Assembly: GCA_964023275.1 (NCBI GenBank)
Contig: OZ029921.1
Location: forward strand, 28,131,230-28,195,229
Source of the DNA: Norana najaformis
Taxonomy: Eukaryota; Annelida; Clitellata; Crassiclitellata; Hormogastridae
Direction: 5' to 3'
Length of the DNA: 64,000 bases
The translations under genes were made by a program, and so were the position numbers. This document shows positions 1 through 13,714 of the stretch, in pieces (position 1 is the stretch's first letter; every line of letters begins with the position of its first letter). The notes under the pieces were generated by a model. That model did no database searches and was not told the origin of the DNA. It worked only from the letters and a program-made list of their open reading frames with translations.

Positions 1-1607
1 TGACGCTGTGTCCGTTTGTGACTTTTTATGTTTGCCGTAGAACTGTGAAAAGCGCTGATCACTGTAATGTGTTGTCTGCTTCTGGTCTTTCGTTAGTGTG
101 AAAATTATTTTAGTTTAGAGTTTTGGGGTTAAATTGTTGAAGTGAAACGATGTTCAGTAGAATTTGGCGTAGCTGGGATAGTTGTCGGTAAGACGGTGTG
201 CTGCTTTCGTATTTTCTGAGATTGCTGGTCTGTGTTTTAGTGGTGTGCTGGAATTTCTGAATTTCTATAACTAGTCTACAGTAGAAGATTCCAGTGATTT
301 GGTGTAGACAGTGGCCATTTGATTATGATATCAACTTCTATGTTAATACTTGGAGACACTTAGTAGGCGATTCTAAAAGATTCAGGGAACCTCAACGGGA
401 TAAATCAGCTGATGTATTGCAGTGAAGATTGGGACAATTTTATAACTAATTTTGAGGAGGGCAGGTTCTAATGTACAGGTTGTACCTTTGGCTGTTGTGT
501 TTGAAAGCCAAGCTGTTCTAAATGTCTAACATACTGTTATTACCCATGCTTCGTAATATTTGTTTCTTTTCTGTGCTTTGATTACTGATGTGTCTCTTCT
601 TGCATTTTCCATTTCTTTGCTTCTGTCTTCTTCTCCCAGATCTGCCATGGTTGTTTGGTTGATATCGCCTATCGCTGCTGTTTCAGGGGGTCAAATCCCA
701 GTTCATTTGAAATTGGAAAATTATTTTGAGTGATGCAGCCTGCAAAGGTTGTTTGAGTGAAATCTTGTGTCATGGCTGAACAGTGCTACACGACCACGCA
801 CAGAAGACTTTGGTTGTGTAATTGGCTTTTTAAAAATGAGCATTGCCTTACTCTCTATCATCTTACATTAAGGTTTGTCCACGTTAATATTTCGTGTAAA
901 GCAAATTGCCCTGGGTTGTTAAGAGTTTTGACTTTTTAAGCTGCACTGCATGTTTCAGCAAAATGGTTTTTTGACTGTGACAGTTTGTGAAAGATTTTTT
1001 GTTGTTTCACTGTAGTTGTAACCAGAAGGCCTTACACTGTTTTTAACGTGAACTTTTATTACGGTAATCGATATCAGTTAAACTGATTTGTGTCCTGTGA
1101 TCTTGAAATTTCTGACTGTTAACTGCTGTTCTTGTCAGCAAATACGATGTTGTACGTTTGCTTCTGGCTATTTATACAGTGCATATTAAGAGCCTCACAA
1201 AGGCACTAAGAACGTTCTTAAATCATGTAAACTATGTTACCCAGCAAATCAGATGGCATCCAGTGAGCAAATGGTAGAAAATGGTAGATCTGTTACCATT
1301 TTCAAGCACTGGAACGTTGAAGAGGTTAACCCATTGTTTGGTAATTTGCCAATTAGTCTTCTTGCCTCTATAAAATCAAACTGTTTGCATGTGTTTACAG
1401 TATAAAGCAGAATGCTGCTATAAAACAGACCTATGAAACTGAACTGCAGTCATTTAAGGGTGCATAGTGGCAGTGTTGTCAGTCTTGAGAAACATTACTT
1501 TGTGACAACGATGATGAACATGAAAGAACCAGCTAATACCCAGAGGATGTTGATCATAAATGATCCAGCTTTCATATTAAATTAACTGTTCTTAATCACT
1601 CTGCAGA

Positions 1608-1608
<1 letters not shown>
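1..1608. other. No gene seen
   Basis: AT-rich, T-heavy on this strand, with short frames only. It could be intron or 3' UTR of a gene to the left, but nothing in the sequence shows it. Confidence 0.5.

Positions 1609-1657
<49 letters not shown>
1609..1657. repeat. (TCTG)n microsatellite
   Basis: About 12 pure tetramers. Confidence 0.95.
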
Positions 1658-4289
1658 AGAATTTTGTTTCCATGTACCTTATTGGTTCAGCTTCTGATGT
1701 CACCAACACTGTGATCTGCAGGGATTATTGCTGTGTGCTGACAAGCAGTGTTTCAACTAAAATCAACAGACTGGTGAAAATTTCTATTTTAAACTTCCAT
1801 TTTAATATACTGTTTGTTTTTGGGAATTTTGTTTTGGATTTTGGCACTTGAGAGCAAAGGTATAGTTTATCCAGTTATGCTACTCTGTTTATACTCATGT
1901 GGTTATTTTTAGAACTTATTTGCAATCTGATGACTTCTATAGTGCTTATATAACAATGCAAAAACTTCAGTGACTGAAATTACACAGCCAAAAGTGAGTG
2001 CAACAAACACCAATGTATCCACATGCTGTGTACCTAACCGAGTTCAGCAAACTCTTATCAGTATGTTGGCATATAGCCGTTATGTTGTCTTCTTGTTGGA
2101 TTGATGTTGTAATTGTAATTAGAAATTTATATAGCACCACTTCAAGAGAAACTAATCAGAGGTGCTTTCAGATAGACGTCATGTTTTTGCGTCAACTGAG
2201 GAACTGATACTAGGACTACGCTGCTAACAACTAGCAAAAAGAGGTACACTGAAAGTGGAAGCATACTTTTCCATTACCTTATCTTTACTTTATCTTATGT
2301 GAATGCGTCAGAGATGGGTAATCAAAGCCTTTTTAGTCGTTACCTTGAATTAATGTTTCTTTTACCAAAACTGGTAGACTAATTCTGATTACATAGCCAA
2401 TTAGAATTAGAATTAATGCTGTGTGATTAGTCAAAATTAGTTTTGTTTTATTTCTGCCTATGTTAACAATTTTTCCGGTGGTTAATGTTATCGCATTTCT
2501 GTTTTTTATTGCATCTGAGATGCTTGGAATTCAGAGTAGATTTTGATTTATATTAAGTAGTTTTCTCTGCTGATCCGGGTACTTAAATATGCTTCTAAAG
2601 TTTTACCCTAAGAGGTAAACCCCAGTGTGCGATTAGTCATTTAGTCATTTTGCTTCTGTGTAACTACACTGTAAGCATTAATTTTAGGAGCAGCTAAGTT
2701 GCTGCTGGTATAAACCCAAGGCATGATTTGTGGTTGGGGAAGACCTGCAGACAGTGCCCAAATGAGTGAGAAGGATGCATCCAATGGGGGATCAGGGGTG
2801 GGGATGTTTTCCCTTTCCTGCCTCAAAGATCCGCACACAAAGTTGCATTCCTGGTTGAAAATCCCACACTGGAATCTGTAATGAACGTAATTGGTCTATT
2901 GTACGACCAATTATCGAAGGAGACAAGAGACATGTAGGTGGAACAAACGTCCGTGGTACAGCCGAACCTTGGGTTGAAGATGGCTGAAGACAAGGTGATC
3001 TGTAGTATTGTGGTGTAACTGTCCTCAGATTCGCATATTTCCAGGGTGCTTTCTTTCATAGAGTGCCTCCGAATCCTGTTTTCTTTGAAAGGCGCTATAT
3101 AAATTGACAGTACAGTACAGCATAATAGTGTTCATAGGCAACCAGAATAAAGAAACTGCATTGCTTGAGGTTACTTAAAAATAAAGTTTACGTTACTTGT
3201 ATCACAGTTGAAGATATTTTCACGATCATCTGTATTATGCCTTTCAAACACGTCATTTAATCGGCATTTATGTAGCGCCATTTGAAGAAAACTCCAGTGG
3301 GCTTTTCAGCTGGACAGCAGAAGATCATCAGATGGTGCAGTGGTGAAGGTTGTGGCATGTTTTTGCTGATGTGCTTGGTTCAAACCCTATACCCCTTTTC
3401 CCATTCATGCCCTGCTATTGTTAGATTGATTCATAAATTGGCATGATAAATATTAATATTAAAAAATACTGTTCTATGTATGTAACATAATTTCTAATGC
3501 AAGAGCCTTTTTGCAGTTTTATATGTGCTTGGTTTCAGCTTCCTTCGAAGCGAATGGTGCAAATGCAGTTGCAAGTTTTATTCTCAGTTTGTCGTATTCT
3601 TTTAAGCAATTTACTGTGTAATCAATGTTCTTATCTTGAAGATCACGAACTGTCTTTATGGAAAGAAAACCAAAGTACTACCTACCTGAACTGCCAATGT
3701 GGAAGACTACCGGTTACAAGGTAATCCAAGAACTTCTATAGCGCCACTGTAATTATGCTCATGGCATAAGTTGGTGGTCACTAAGACCATTGACTGATGC
3801 ATTTGTGTAAAAGTGAGCTATTGCCATACTTGGAATTTTTATAGCACCATGTGATAATAATGCACTCGGCAGCAAACGATGAGACTCAAAATCAGATCCA
3901 CATTGTTGGCTGTTTATGGTCAAAAATGTAACGGGCTTATGAGCCTTGCTTGTAAAGTGACAAAACTGTATGAGATGCTTTGTATTCTGTTCAAATAAAA
4001 TCATTAGAGTCAGCTTATTGGAAGTTTCAGCTTAATGCTGAGTGTCTTTTCTGTGGGACTGATACTGGGGCTAAAACAATTTTCAGTTCTGGTGCATTAC
4101 AATGTGGAAATCTGCGTATGTTGGTAGAAAAATTAACAAATTGAATTAAACTTAATCACCCAAGTTCGTAGTAGGCCTGTTATACATGCTTTTGTATTTA
4201 TGTACCTTATTACATTATTATTATCATTATTAATTAGTAACTTCTAAAGCTCAGGTGTCTAAAGAACAATGCCTAATGCAGTGTCTGTC
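1658..4289. other. Anonymous DNA with decayed tatagcgc-type repeats
   Basis: Short repeat scraps near 2107 (gtaattgtaattagaaattt), 3088 (gcgctatataaattgacagt), 3258 and 3733. No coding exon recognised. Confidence 0.5.
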
Positions 4290-4800
4290 TAATCTAATGA
4301 CTTGTATAGCACCATTGCCATAATGTCCAAGGCATCAGTCAACGGTTGCTTCAAGTAAAAATCGCACTCCAAAATCATAATCTGTTGGAGAAGTCGGGTC
4401 GAATTCCGATAGCTAAATAGTCTAATCCAATAGTCTAATCAATTGATAGTGCACCAAAACCAAACTGCAATCAGGTCAGTGTCTAGAAGGTGAGTCCAGA
4501 GAGCGAGAGAAAGAGAGAGACAGCCTACAGTGGATTAGCAGTTTGAAAGAGATGTAGTCTTGAGCGGAGAATGAAATGACATAAGCAAGAACAAAATGAC
4601 TCGGGGAAACATACTTGTACTAAGGGAGGAACCAAGGTCTAGTTTATCCACAAAGTTTACAAGAAAAAGGTCAGACCTCTACAAACATTCCTTCATACTT
4701 GTACTGCCTGCAACTGTGTTTACGTGTATATATGTAATTGTAATCAGAAATTTGTAAAGTGCCGCTTCAAGGTAGCCTCATCAGAGGCGCTCCCAGCCCG
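4290..4800. repeat. Degenerate dispersed repeat of the tatagcgc type
   Basis: acttgtatagcaccattgcc with tgtccaaggcatcag, then agtggattagcagtttgaaa and gtctagtttatcc. It parallels 7400-7740. A second piece at 4736 (taattgtaatcagaaatttg, gtgccgcttcaag) belongs to the same style of repeat. Confidence 0.5.
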
Positions 4801-5274
4801 TCGTCCCAGAATTGTGGAATATGTAATACATACAGTGGAAACAATGGACATGAAAACCTTTAACATGAAATATTGCTTAACACTGAAAAGATGCTTGGTA
4901 TGTTCCAGCACCAGTGGTTTTAAATCTGAATCAGTTCCAATATCATGAAACTGATAACACGAAAATATGCTCAACATGAAAAATGGCAGACTAGCAAAAT
5001 TCAGTTAACATGAATTGTTCACACTAGTCCCCTGCATCTCGTGTTAAACAATTTGCATGTATACAAATAATATATCCATAGGCCTATACATATAAAACTT
5101 AGTGTGTCATGCAGTCATACACATCCAGATATTATTTACAGTTTAATTTTGTTTCTGTATAATTTTTGGATCATTGCATGATCATGAACAAACTGAACAT
5201 TAAATGAATGCTAAAACGATCTAGTATACAGTCGTTCATTGCGCTCCTGAGAGACAGTGTTACATAAATTGCAT

Positions 5275-5312
5275 CATATATATATACATATATATATATA
5301 TACACACACAGT
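5275..5312. repeat. (TA)n/(CA)n microsatellite
   Basis: tatata with a short acacac end. Confidence 0.85.
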
Positions 5313-5639
5313 GTATTCTTGCATATATCAGACCTGTATATTAAAGAAACGGAGCTGATGGACATAATCCGGATTGGGTAGATGAATTCATGAAAGCCGA
5401 CCGGCCGACACAGGATGAAGCCTATACATCATCCTTATGCACTTTGCTTCATCCTTGGAAGCTTTCTAAATCAGTCCAGCGTCTGCTTATCAGTCGCCAT
5501 TCTCGTCTAGTCCACGAGGAAACGATTGCGAGCCGGTTTTACCACCGCCACCTGACTGAGCGCAGTTGATTTGTGGGCTATATAGTGGTGAAGGTCGAGG
5601 GTGAATCGTAACTTTCCAATAACCATAAGGTTACGCCTC

Positions 5640-5866
5640 TTCCACGAATCCTATCCTGATCTTCCTTTTCCCATATCTCTTTTTCTGCTCCATTTCCAAA
5701 CACCATCCACCGTAGCTGACTGCCTGACTTGGATCTTGACCTGGAACCGAACGCTTCCCGCCTATCGATTTTGTTTTGACTCAGTGCCCGTAAATAAGCT
5801 GGTTCCCTTGTTTTCGTTGGGCGCTGTAACAATCTCGAGTTTACGATTACTTAACGATTACGATTC
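5640..5866. repeat. Dispersed repeat family A, copy 1
   Basis: Shares aaacaccatccaccgtagc, tggatcttgacctggaaccg and ttcgttgggcgctgtaacaa, with a tacgattac end, with copies at 31.4 and 34.5 kb. Probably a SINE-like element; no clear Pol III boxes. Confidence 0.65.
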
Positions 5867-6570
5867 AGTATTGTAAGTCGTGATCAAGTTTGAATGAACC
5901 AAAAAGAACTGAATCTCCCTTCGCGATCCGGGCAGCGTCCAGTACAACGCGGAACGCCTTCAACTATCCAGCTGCCGGATAGGAAGAGTTGGTAAGTTGC
6001 CACGAACCATTCAAACAGACCCAGACCAGATCTACCATTCGAAATTCGTGGGCGAATTGATGTATTAGGTCGTGGCAAGCTGTTACCTCGCACATCAGTC
6101 CGTCATGTTCTCGGGCCTCCTAATCAAGGACTGGAAATGAATTTTTATTTCGGTAGATTTGTCGTTGAGCCGGTAGGTCGGCTGACTGTGGGGTCACAAA
6201 GGTCATTCGACAGATGGGAATTCGTTAGTTGCGAGGTACGTGTGAGCGTGGCAGCGCTGACGTTTAATTATATCCAGCGCTGATGACGGCGGTTATCACG
6301 ACGCTGGTGGTTCAGGGTCAGGCGCACATCAGGCTGATGGATTGGGATCGATTTCCTCCAACAGAATAAACGACTCTGCGCGCAGGCTGCATGCAGTTCG
6401 ATGCGATCGCCTTGCCATACAATGTGCGGTATATAATGGATATAATAAACCCGGGGTATACAGATACAAACTTCATTTCTGGTTCCCCTGTTAGACCTAT
6501 ACTGACCAAAAACGTTCTTCTCAGCCAGTTAACAACATTGTTGCCGCTAGAGGATTCTCCAAATGTTCTC

Positions 6571-6608
6571 TTAAGGTACATATATACATATACATATATG
6601 TACCTTAA
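6571..6608. repeat. Perfect inverted repeat, 15-bp arms
   Basis: Left arm ttaaggtacatatat, 8-bp loop, right arm atatatgtaccttaa. A TA-rich tract follows. Confidence 0.85.
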
Positions 6609-6957
6609 GGTGTATATATATATATAGGTTGTACATAGATAGGGCCTATTGAATAGCAGATCAGCTTTAGGTAAACTGTTTTATTTGTTATGCTATTTAA
6701 AAGCGTACCATGCACGACTCTCGTGGAAAAAAGACGTCGATCTCAGGCGTCGAAAAAACCTGCAGCGAACAGCCTCTCAAGAAGAAACGCAGCGTCCACC
6801 AACATCTGCTGACGAGAAACGGCTTAAAGCGAACCAAACACGTCATCCACGCATGAAGACTTAAACACGAATGGCTGAAAGACTGGAAGGAAACAGCCCG
6901 GTCGCGCAGGACCGAAACCAAACTTAAACCAAACTAGACAGAACGCCTTTAATAAAA

Positions 6958-7095
6958 GTACGGGTTCGAGCCTCCTCCGAGATGGTTACTGTGTAGAGAC
7001 ATTGAGCAAGTCCTTAACTCACAGTTGCTCGGCGCCATCGATTGATGCTAAGTCATTAGATAGTGGCGCCTAATAAATGCATAAATAATAATTTA
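6958..7095 (+). mobile_element. Second copy of the V-domain-like SINE, head lost
   Basis: Starts at the B box (gggttcgagcctcctccgag). It keeps the ttgagcaagtccttaactca core and the cctaataaatgcataaataa tail. The region to its left is too diverged to call a tRNA head. Confidence 0.65.
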
Positions 7096-7399
7096 ATAAG
7101 GTCGGCTTTCACGCCAAAATGTACAGAATGGGTACAACGTACAGCTACTCAACCTGCTCGGCCCTGTTTTATATTAACAATATGAATAATTTCGTAGGAT
7201 CTGCAGATCTCATACAGCGCGGTATGATGCGGATCCTTACCTGACATCAAGCGTATCAACCAACCGCGGGCTCTTGTGGACTAGATTTGACATAGTGCCG
7301 CCATTTTGGCTCGTTCGCCTAACGCAGCTTTTATGCGGCGTCGAGAAATTTCGGAGATTTACATTGCATTGCATTACAATGGTTTGAGATTATTGTTAT

Positions 7400-7740
7400 C
7401 AGTTAATTAATAATTTCTGTCGCGCCGGTGTCTTATGCAAAGGCATCAACTGATTGCGCAACAAAACCTGACTGCAACGACGTCGATATCCAGATGATCA
7501 GCCTAACAGGAGAGGCAGTTTATAGTGGATAAATCGTTTGAAAAAGACAAGTCTTAAGTTGCGAACGAAATGATACAAGCGGATGAGCAGAACGAACAGA
7601 TTTAGGGACAGACTTCCAAAATCTAGGTCCAGCAACCGGAAATCCCGTTTACTAATCACAGTTCTAGTCTAAGGTAGGCTTATCACCAGAGAAAGGCAAT
7701 CAGATGACCTGGTTGAATAACGATAGGTCTGGGGAATGAG
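7400..7740. repeat. Degenerate dispersed repeat, partner of 4.3 kb
   Basis: Ordered matches to the 4.3-4.7 kb element: aatttctgtcgcgccggtgt, tagtggataaatcgtttgaa, acgaaatgatacaagcg and aaaatctaggtccag. Much diverged. Confidence 0.45.
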
Positions 7741-10257
7741 AACTAACTGAAGCATCATTGCTGTCCAGTGTTCAATGTTTTATGAACTAAAAGCTCCAAT
7801 TTGAAACTAATCCTCTTTGTTGAACAGGAAGCATCTGGTTGCGAAACATACGGAAAATGGAAAAGCTCAAAACACAAAACTCCTCTAAAGTCATACCTCT
7901 TTCAGTTTTTCTTACAAGCAAGCAAGAAGGTTTTAAAATAAGTTCTATAAATGTCCAGTTGGCTTACCAGTACTTAAATTACAATAACTTGAAAATGTAT
8001 GCTGCACTGTAACCCTGTTACGCTAATAAGCAGCAGGCCCTAGGCTAATACTAGACTACACATAGCCTACTGCAGTTACTGCTAACATCTAGGCACTTTT
8101 AACAGTAGGTGTCACTCGCCAATACCGAAACATTAATGTGGCTTTGAAGTATTTAAAGTAATAGGCGAAGAATGCAGACTGCACGTCGACACGACGATTG
8201 AATTCCTTCACTACAAAATTATCTATAAGCCTAGACAGTTAGTAGTAAACTTCTGATCAGTCTTTTTGACAGTGCGCTGAAGGCCTTCGTTTTGGTTTTG
8301 CAGATCAAGGTAGGCTAGTCAGACCCCCGTGAAGTCTGTGAGCTCGTGGTTGGCTGTAGGTCTATAGGTGTGCCTAATTGTTAACGATTTACCACTGTTC
8401 TTTTTGTTGCTGGAAAATCTCAGCGTGATAAAGGCGACCGATGTAGAGGGCACCCTGGGAGAGTTAGCCTTTATACTGCCTTGGCATTCAAGACGGCGGC
8501 AGTTTCTGGAACTGTCGACATGATTTTATCCTTCTGGCAGATCAACATCCGCATCCACGCACACGTAGGTCTAGGCCTATATCGACAGACAGATAGACAG
8601 ACAGGCAGACAAAGGGGATTAGAGAGCTAGAGACAAGCAAAGGCACAGACAAAAACATCTTACAGGTATAATGTTGGCGAAATAAGCTCTTAGAACCGAT
8701 GACTGAGATGTCTTCTCCACATTGTTCCTTCTTTCGTCTCGCTTTCCCTGCCATCACCCTTTCCCGAAACCTCTTCGACATGAGTCCTGCTCTGACCAGA
8801 AGGTCCATGTCCGTTATAAATTATTTCCAGTCAATGGGGATGGGCGAAGGCTTATTGAAATAGATTCGCCCTATCGTCGGAACAATAAATCTGTTAATAA
8901 TCTGGATTGGGTAAAACAAGGATTCGACTTTCGCCAAGACCAAAAGCTTAAAGGACAGGACCTGGTTCCAAAGCTGAGCAGACGTTAACAGCCGAGCAGA
9001 CGATCCTTTGGCGCCAGAATTAGCGAGGTTTTTTGAACGACCAATAAATCCCTTCCCTTCTTCCTTCCTTGCGTCCGTCTTTCGTCGCTTTCTACGTTTC
9101 ATTCTCCCCTTATTAGCAGTGGCTGCTGGTCTTCACAAACTGCTGGATCTGTGAGTCTTTTCGACGCCGGTTAATCTGTTAATCTTTCAGCTTTAATTTC
9201 CGTTGCGTTTATCGCCCTACATAATTATAATCAACACCTTCGCTATCCGCCGCTTTTTTTGGCCTCTTAAGTCGGCCTGTCAAACCCTGTCTGATGATGT
9301 CTAAATGTTTGCCGCTCTGTCATTTGTTTGTTTGTTTGTTTGTTTGTTTGTTTAAAGTTATAAATGTCTAAGTTTGCATCGTTGTGTTGTCTGTTGTTTG
9401 ACTGTGTAAGTATGTGTAATTGAGAGCATTAAACGCCGGTTCCCTAGCTTAAGGCTTAACTATTCTTAATCTGCGTAAGCTTACATACGCACATACAGGC
9501 CTGTAATGTAGGGCAAGGCTATATATAGGTATATATTATGTATATATATATAATGTGCAGGAACATATTGTGGTGATGCCCCTGCAGTACTACTAATCAG
9601 CTATTTGGCATGCCACGCATATATTTTGCTACCGCTAACACGGTATTAGCTTTAAGATGCCCAGTTAGGCTGTAATAGACTGTTGACCCTACTTTATAGG
9701 TGATGTTACATGATGCATATGATACCTATTAAAATAATTTATTAGGCAATTTTCTGTAATAAGAAACGTGTTAAACGTTTGCATTTCTTCACAGGGTTCT
9801 ACATCTGCCTGTGTTCTGTTTCATGTCGTTGTCACTAGGTGGCTAGCTACACAGAGATCTAGCGGACGTGAGTCATGTGACCCTGTAGTGCCAGCTTGTC
9901 GCCATTAATTTTAACGTTTATGCTGCTTCATACAGGTTTCGAATCCCGGTGCATTACTTGAAAGTGTAATGGCTCCATATCACCAGGGGAAAGGGGTTGC
10001 TCATACATTACAACATATTTTTGTATACGTAAGCCTACATACGCTATTTCATCATAAATTCATTTTATACTTGGCAAATACGGTAAGGTAATATAATACA
10101 ATGTAAAGTAGTTGTTAGTCCTAGTTTTTTTAAAACGGCGAGGTAAAGTACTATGAGGTAATGTAATGTAGAAGAATAAGAGCACTTCATTAAGCAGACT
10201 CCGAGAGGCACTCGTGAGCGTAAAGTGTTGGTCGACTTCGTTTCTTAGCCTCGGCAT
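7741..10257. other. No gene seen
   Basis: Unique-looking DNA around one TTTG tract. Open frames at 8542-9102 overlap on both strands and match nothing I know. Confidence 0.5.
9323..9353. repeat. (TTTG)n microsatellite
   Basis: About 7 tetramers. Confidence 0.9.
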
Positions 10258-10425
10258 ACATGGACTGGAGTCAAGTCCTCTCCACCGGGGTCTGATCTTC
10301 CCACTGAAGGTTTGCAGTCGTTATATTCAGTTTACAGTTGAGCACGATAGGGGGCATTAGTGGAACTGAAATCTTGACACATGTTTCTGTTCTGGCGGGG
10401 ATTTGGGTCCCCAAAATGGGGGGAT
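10258..10425 (-). mobile_element. SINE family C, copy 2, diverged
   Basis: Shares cctctccaccggggtctgat, cttcccactg and tttgcagtcgttatattcag with the 23.2 kb copy. The tRNA-like end is decayed. Confidence 0.5.
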
Positions 10426-10442
10426 TATTGGCATTCAATCTG

Positions 10443-10640
10443 GCGGGGCATGGTAGCCGATTGGTTAGAGCGCTCGGCCTCTAACGCGGAGAGTATGGGT
10501 TCGAGCCTCCTCTGAGACGTTTACTGTGAAGGGACCTTGAGCAAGTCGTTCACTCACAATTGCTCAGTACAATTTATTTATGCTTAGTCATTAGAGAATG
10601 GCTCTTAGTAAATGCAGAAATAATAAATGAATAATGCACA
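10443..10640 (+). mobile_element. tRNA-derived SINE with V-domain-like core
   Basis: The tRNA-like head has an A box (tggtagccgattgg) and a B box (ggttcgagcc, 10498-10507). A conserved-looking core (ccttgagcaagtcgttcact, then ctcagtac) follows, and the end is cttagtaaatgc plus an AATAA-type tail. The core resembles the V-SINE central domain as I remember it. Full length is about 200 bp. Confidence 0.7.
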
Positions 10641-10751
10641 ATGAGTGATTGCAGTCAGAATCGATTGACTTCAATCACAAAAGGCCACGACAGTAACCAT
10701 CAGTCTAACTGGAAGGGACCAGTCTCCATTTCAGTTTCCGTTTAACAACGC

Positions 10752-10835
10752 TGTGTCATTACGAAGATGATTGGAATCGCCCTCCTCCTTTGTCCAGGCT
10801 TAAGGGACTGGCATCGCCCGACCAAAAGCAGTGGT
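10752..10835 (-). mobile_element. RTE-tail-like repeat, copy 4
   Basis: The reverse complement has gatgccagtcccttaagcct and ggacaaaggaggagggcgat. It follows a V-domain-like SINE by about 110 bp. Confidence 0.5.
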
Positions 10836-10977
10836 GGGCTTAGGAGACAGTCTCGTGGTCAGTATTAAGACTAGATAAATCCAGCAAAGATCCCAGGATG
10901 CACTGCGAATACCGAGAACGATTCTTTATCAGAAGAACGATCGCTAATATAGGACACTTCCACCAGCAGAAACTGAA

Positions 10978-11050
10978 ATGACGGACGGACGGACAGACAG
11001 ATACAGACAGATACAGACAGATACAGACAAGTAGGTACAGACAGACAGAA
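10978..11050. repeat. GACG/GACA tract with a 10-bp unit
   Basis: gacggacggac followed by repeats of atacagacag. Confidence 0.8.
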
Positions 11051-11149
11051 ACCGAAAGTCATCCGGTGCACACATAGTTATACATATAGGCCAAAGTACA
11101 TGCTGATAATGACGGCAAAATAAGGAGCTTATTTATAATGATATTGACT

Positions 11150-11300
11150 ACAACAACGACGACGACGACGATTAAAAGAAGGAGAATTTTGACGATTAAT
11201 AGGAGGAAGAGGAGGAGGAGCATGAGGAGGAGGAAGAGAAGGAGGAGGAGGAGAAAGAGGAAGAGGAGGAGAAGCAGGAGAAGGAGAAGGAGGAGGATAA
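11150..11300. repeat. Purine-rich GAC/GAG/GGA triplet tract
   Basis: gacgacgac then long gaggaggaaga runs. Open frames here are low-complexity artefacts. Confidence 0.85.
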
Positions 11301-11719
11301 TGGTGGTGTTCGTCATGAGTGAATATATAGACTATATGTCCTACGTCGTGTACCAAAAAGCCGCTTATGGAACCCAGAGGCTGATACACGGTTATCCGCC
11401 ACCTACAAAGACAATGACTACATTTATGGCGTCTTAGGCCAACCAGCGCTGACGCCCATAAAGCTGCAGCATGTAGCAACAACAGTAATTGCCCTTAATG
11501 AATTCCGAAACAACAGAAGCCCTGAACCGGAAGCCCTGAACCGGAAGCCAGTCAGACGCAATCACGTCCTTACTCACTTCCCCTTTTGTACAATTCCGGA
11601 CCAGCTGCTCAGGATCGGGAAACAGTTTTCAGTTATATAACGAAAGTTTGAAAACTGAAATGGGAATTGAGGGCCGTATGACCGACGGTGGCGGACAGGC
11701 CACAGGATATGTCTTGGGT

Positions 11720-11894
<175 letters not shown>

Positions 11895-11994
11895 TAATTT
11901 AATTTGAGTGATCCACGAATTATATAATAGATTGGTATTTAAGTTGTTTCGTTCGCTTGAGTTTTTTAGAATAGTTAACCGACTGATTTTAGTG

Positions 11995-12265
11995 TTTCTA
12001 TTTAATAGCAGAAATGGCAGTGATGCAGGTGGCTGTGAGTGTAGAACTAGGCTGGAGTCACCCCAGCCCAACGAAGTTATGTCCAGACTGCGACCGTACA
12101 GGACGACACAAGGGAATCGCTTCTTTTAAAGCCCAGCCACCAGCCTTACATCTGCGCCTTGTATGACTCTGCCTCGACCCCTATAGCGAACCTTCATCCG
12201 CCTCTCAGATTCAGATTTACTGACTGCTTGCGTAGTAAGTGCTTTGAATTATTAAATAAATAATT
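11995..12265 (-). repeat. Dispersed repeat E, copy 1
   Basis: Its reverse complement shares agtcagtaaatctgaatctg and ctataggggtcgaggcagag with 28385-28505. The edges are approximate. No coding potential seen. Confidence 0.5.
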
Positions 12266-13640
12266 AACAAATAAATTAGTTTAATCTTAGTCGCCTGCCA
12301 CTTGAATTGCATGACACAACAAGATTCAGGTCTTCTTCTTGTGTGTATACAAAGGCATTTGGAGGCCTGCATGTATAAAATATACACAGACATAAAATAC
12401 ATATAAAATAAACGTATACATAAGAGTACTTAATGTACGGCTTTTATATTTTATATAAAGTCGATGACAGATCCCGAAAAATTGCAGACCATGTCATGGC
12501 TGTTAAGTTTCCTAAAGGTCACATTTTTCCCATGTTGGTCGTGGACTTCAAAGTGACACTTTTCGGTGACATACATAGGTTTGTAATCATTCATACATCG
12601 TAGACGGCTGTCATATCCCCCGAGCTACTCGACTGAATTAGTCTCGTCTGGTATTTTCAATCGAGTGATACGTGAAACATATGAGAATGAGTCATGCTTA
12701 TTGCAGACTGCACTTAGACTGTACCTCGACAAAATATCTCTTGAAGATGTGGCATATATGTAGTGTTTGATTTAGAGGGTTGTTCTGTCTATGGCTATGA
12801 ACTCAAGGTTTGGATTTCATAACAGCGTGACGCAAGGACATCTTGGTATATTTCGAGTCTTTCTTGTGAATCACGTGCCTCTGGCTAGACGCTGTTTTCA
12901 TGAGCAGCCTACATTTTGATTTTGCGGTGAAATGTCCACTCTGTATTAGTTTATTTTCAGTCTTACAGTAGTTGATATTGCGCTCTTCCTATCCGTATGT
13001 AAATATTTTCAAGCCTTCTTCCTCTGTTTATGTTCACATGACATGAAAGAGAAGTCAGGACAAGCTTCCGCCTAACATCTGACAGTTCTGTTGAATAAAA
13101 TCTTATCGTCACTATTCTGCATCCGTGGGGTCCACAGAAATTTGTGCAGAGTAAAGCTTTGTGCAAGGTAAAAATTTCAGCGGGTAAGCCTAAAACATGA
13201 AAACGGAACACTTCGACTCGCATTGGGTCCAAAGATTTAAGATGTAAATTCCCGGAGTGGCAAGCACCTAATCTCGCCCTGTGTTAGGAAACCTCTGGTT
13301 TTCATCGTCTTACTCTCGATTTTAATCTAATTTAAAACCGCTTTCTCTGACCAGAATGTTGCAATTTATAAAAGGGAACATGTACTTGGTTGATTTACTG
13401 AATATGCACAGCTAGGATTTCACCTGTTGGCTGTAGACTTACTGGACCTCGTAAGTAGTTGGTTGCAGGCTTTGCAGAATGAGTAAAACTTCGCCATAAA
13501 AGTTATTGCTCTCCTACGAACATGAATCAGTGGCGCTGTGGAAACAGCAAGGCATGAAACATGACGCCGAGGATACTATTACCGTTTTATGGAATTAGCA
13601 ATTCACGCTTCTTTCCTGCTGTCCATTCCACCAATCCTTT
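12266..13640. other. No gene seen
   Basis: AT-rich, no frame over 90 codons and no recognised repeat. Confidence 0.5.
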
Positions 13641-13654
13641 ACTCTCTCTTTCTT

Positions 13655-13714
<60 letters not shown>

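Noticed and set aside
10443-10520. True tRNA gene
   Set aside because: A and B boxes are present, but no good acceptor stem closes; the sequence runs into a SINE core and tail, and a truncated sister copy exists.
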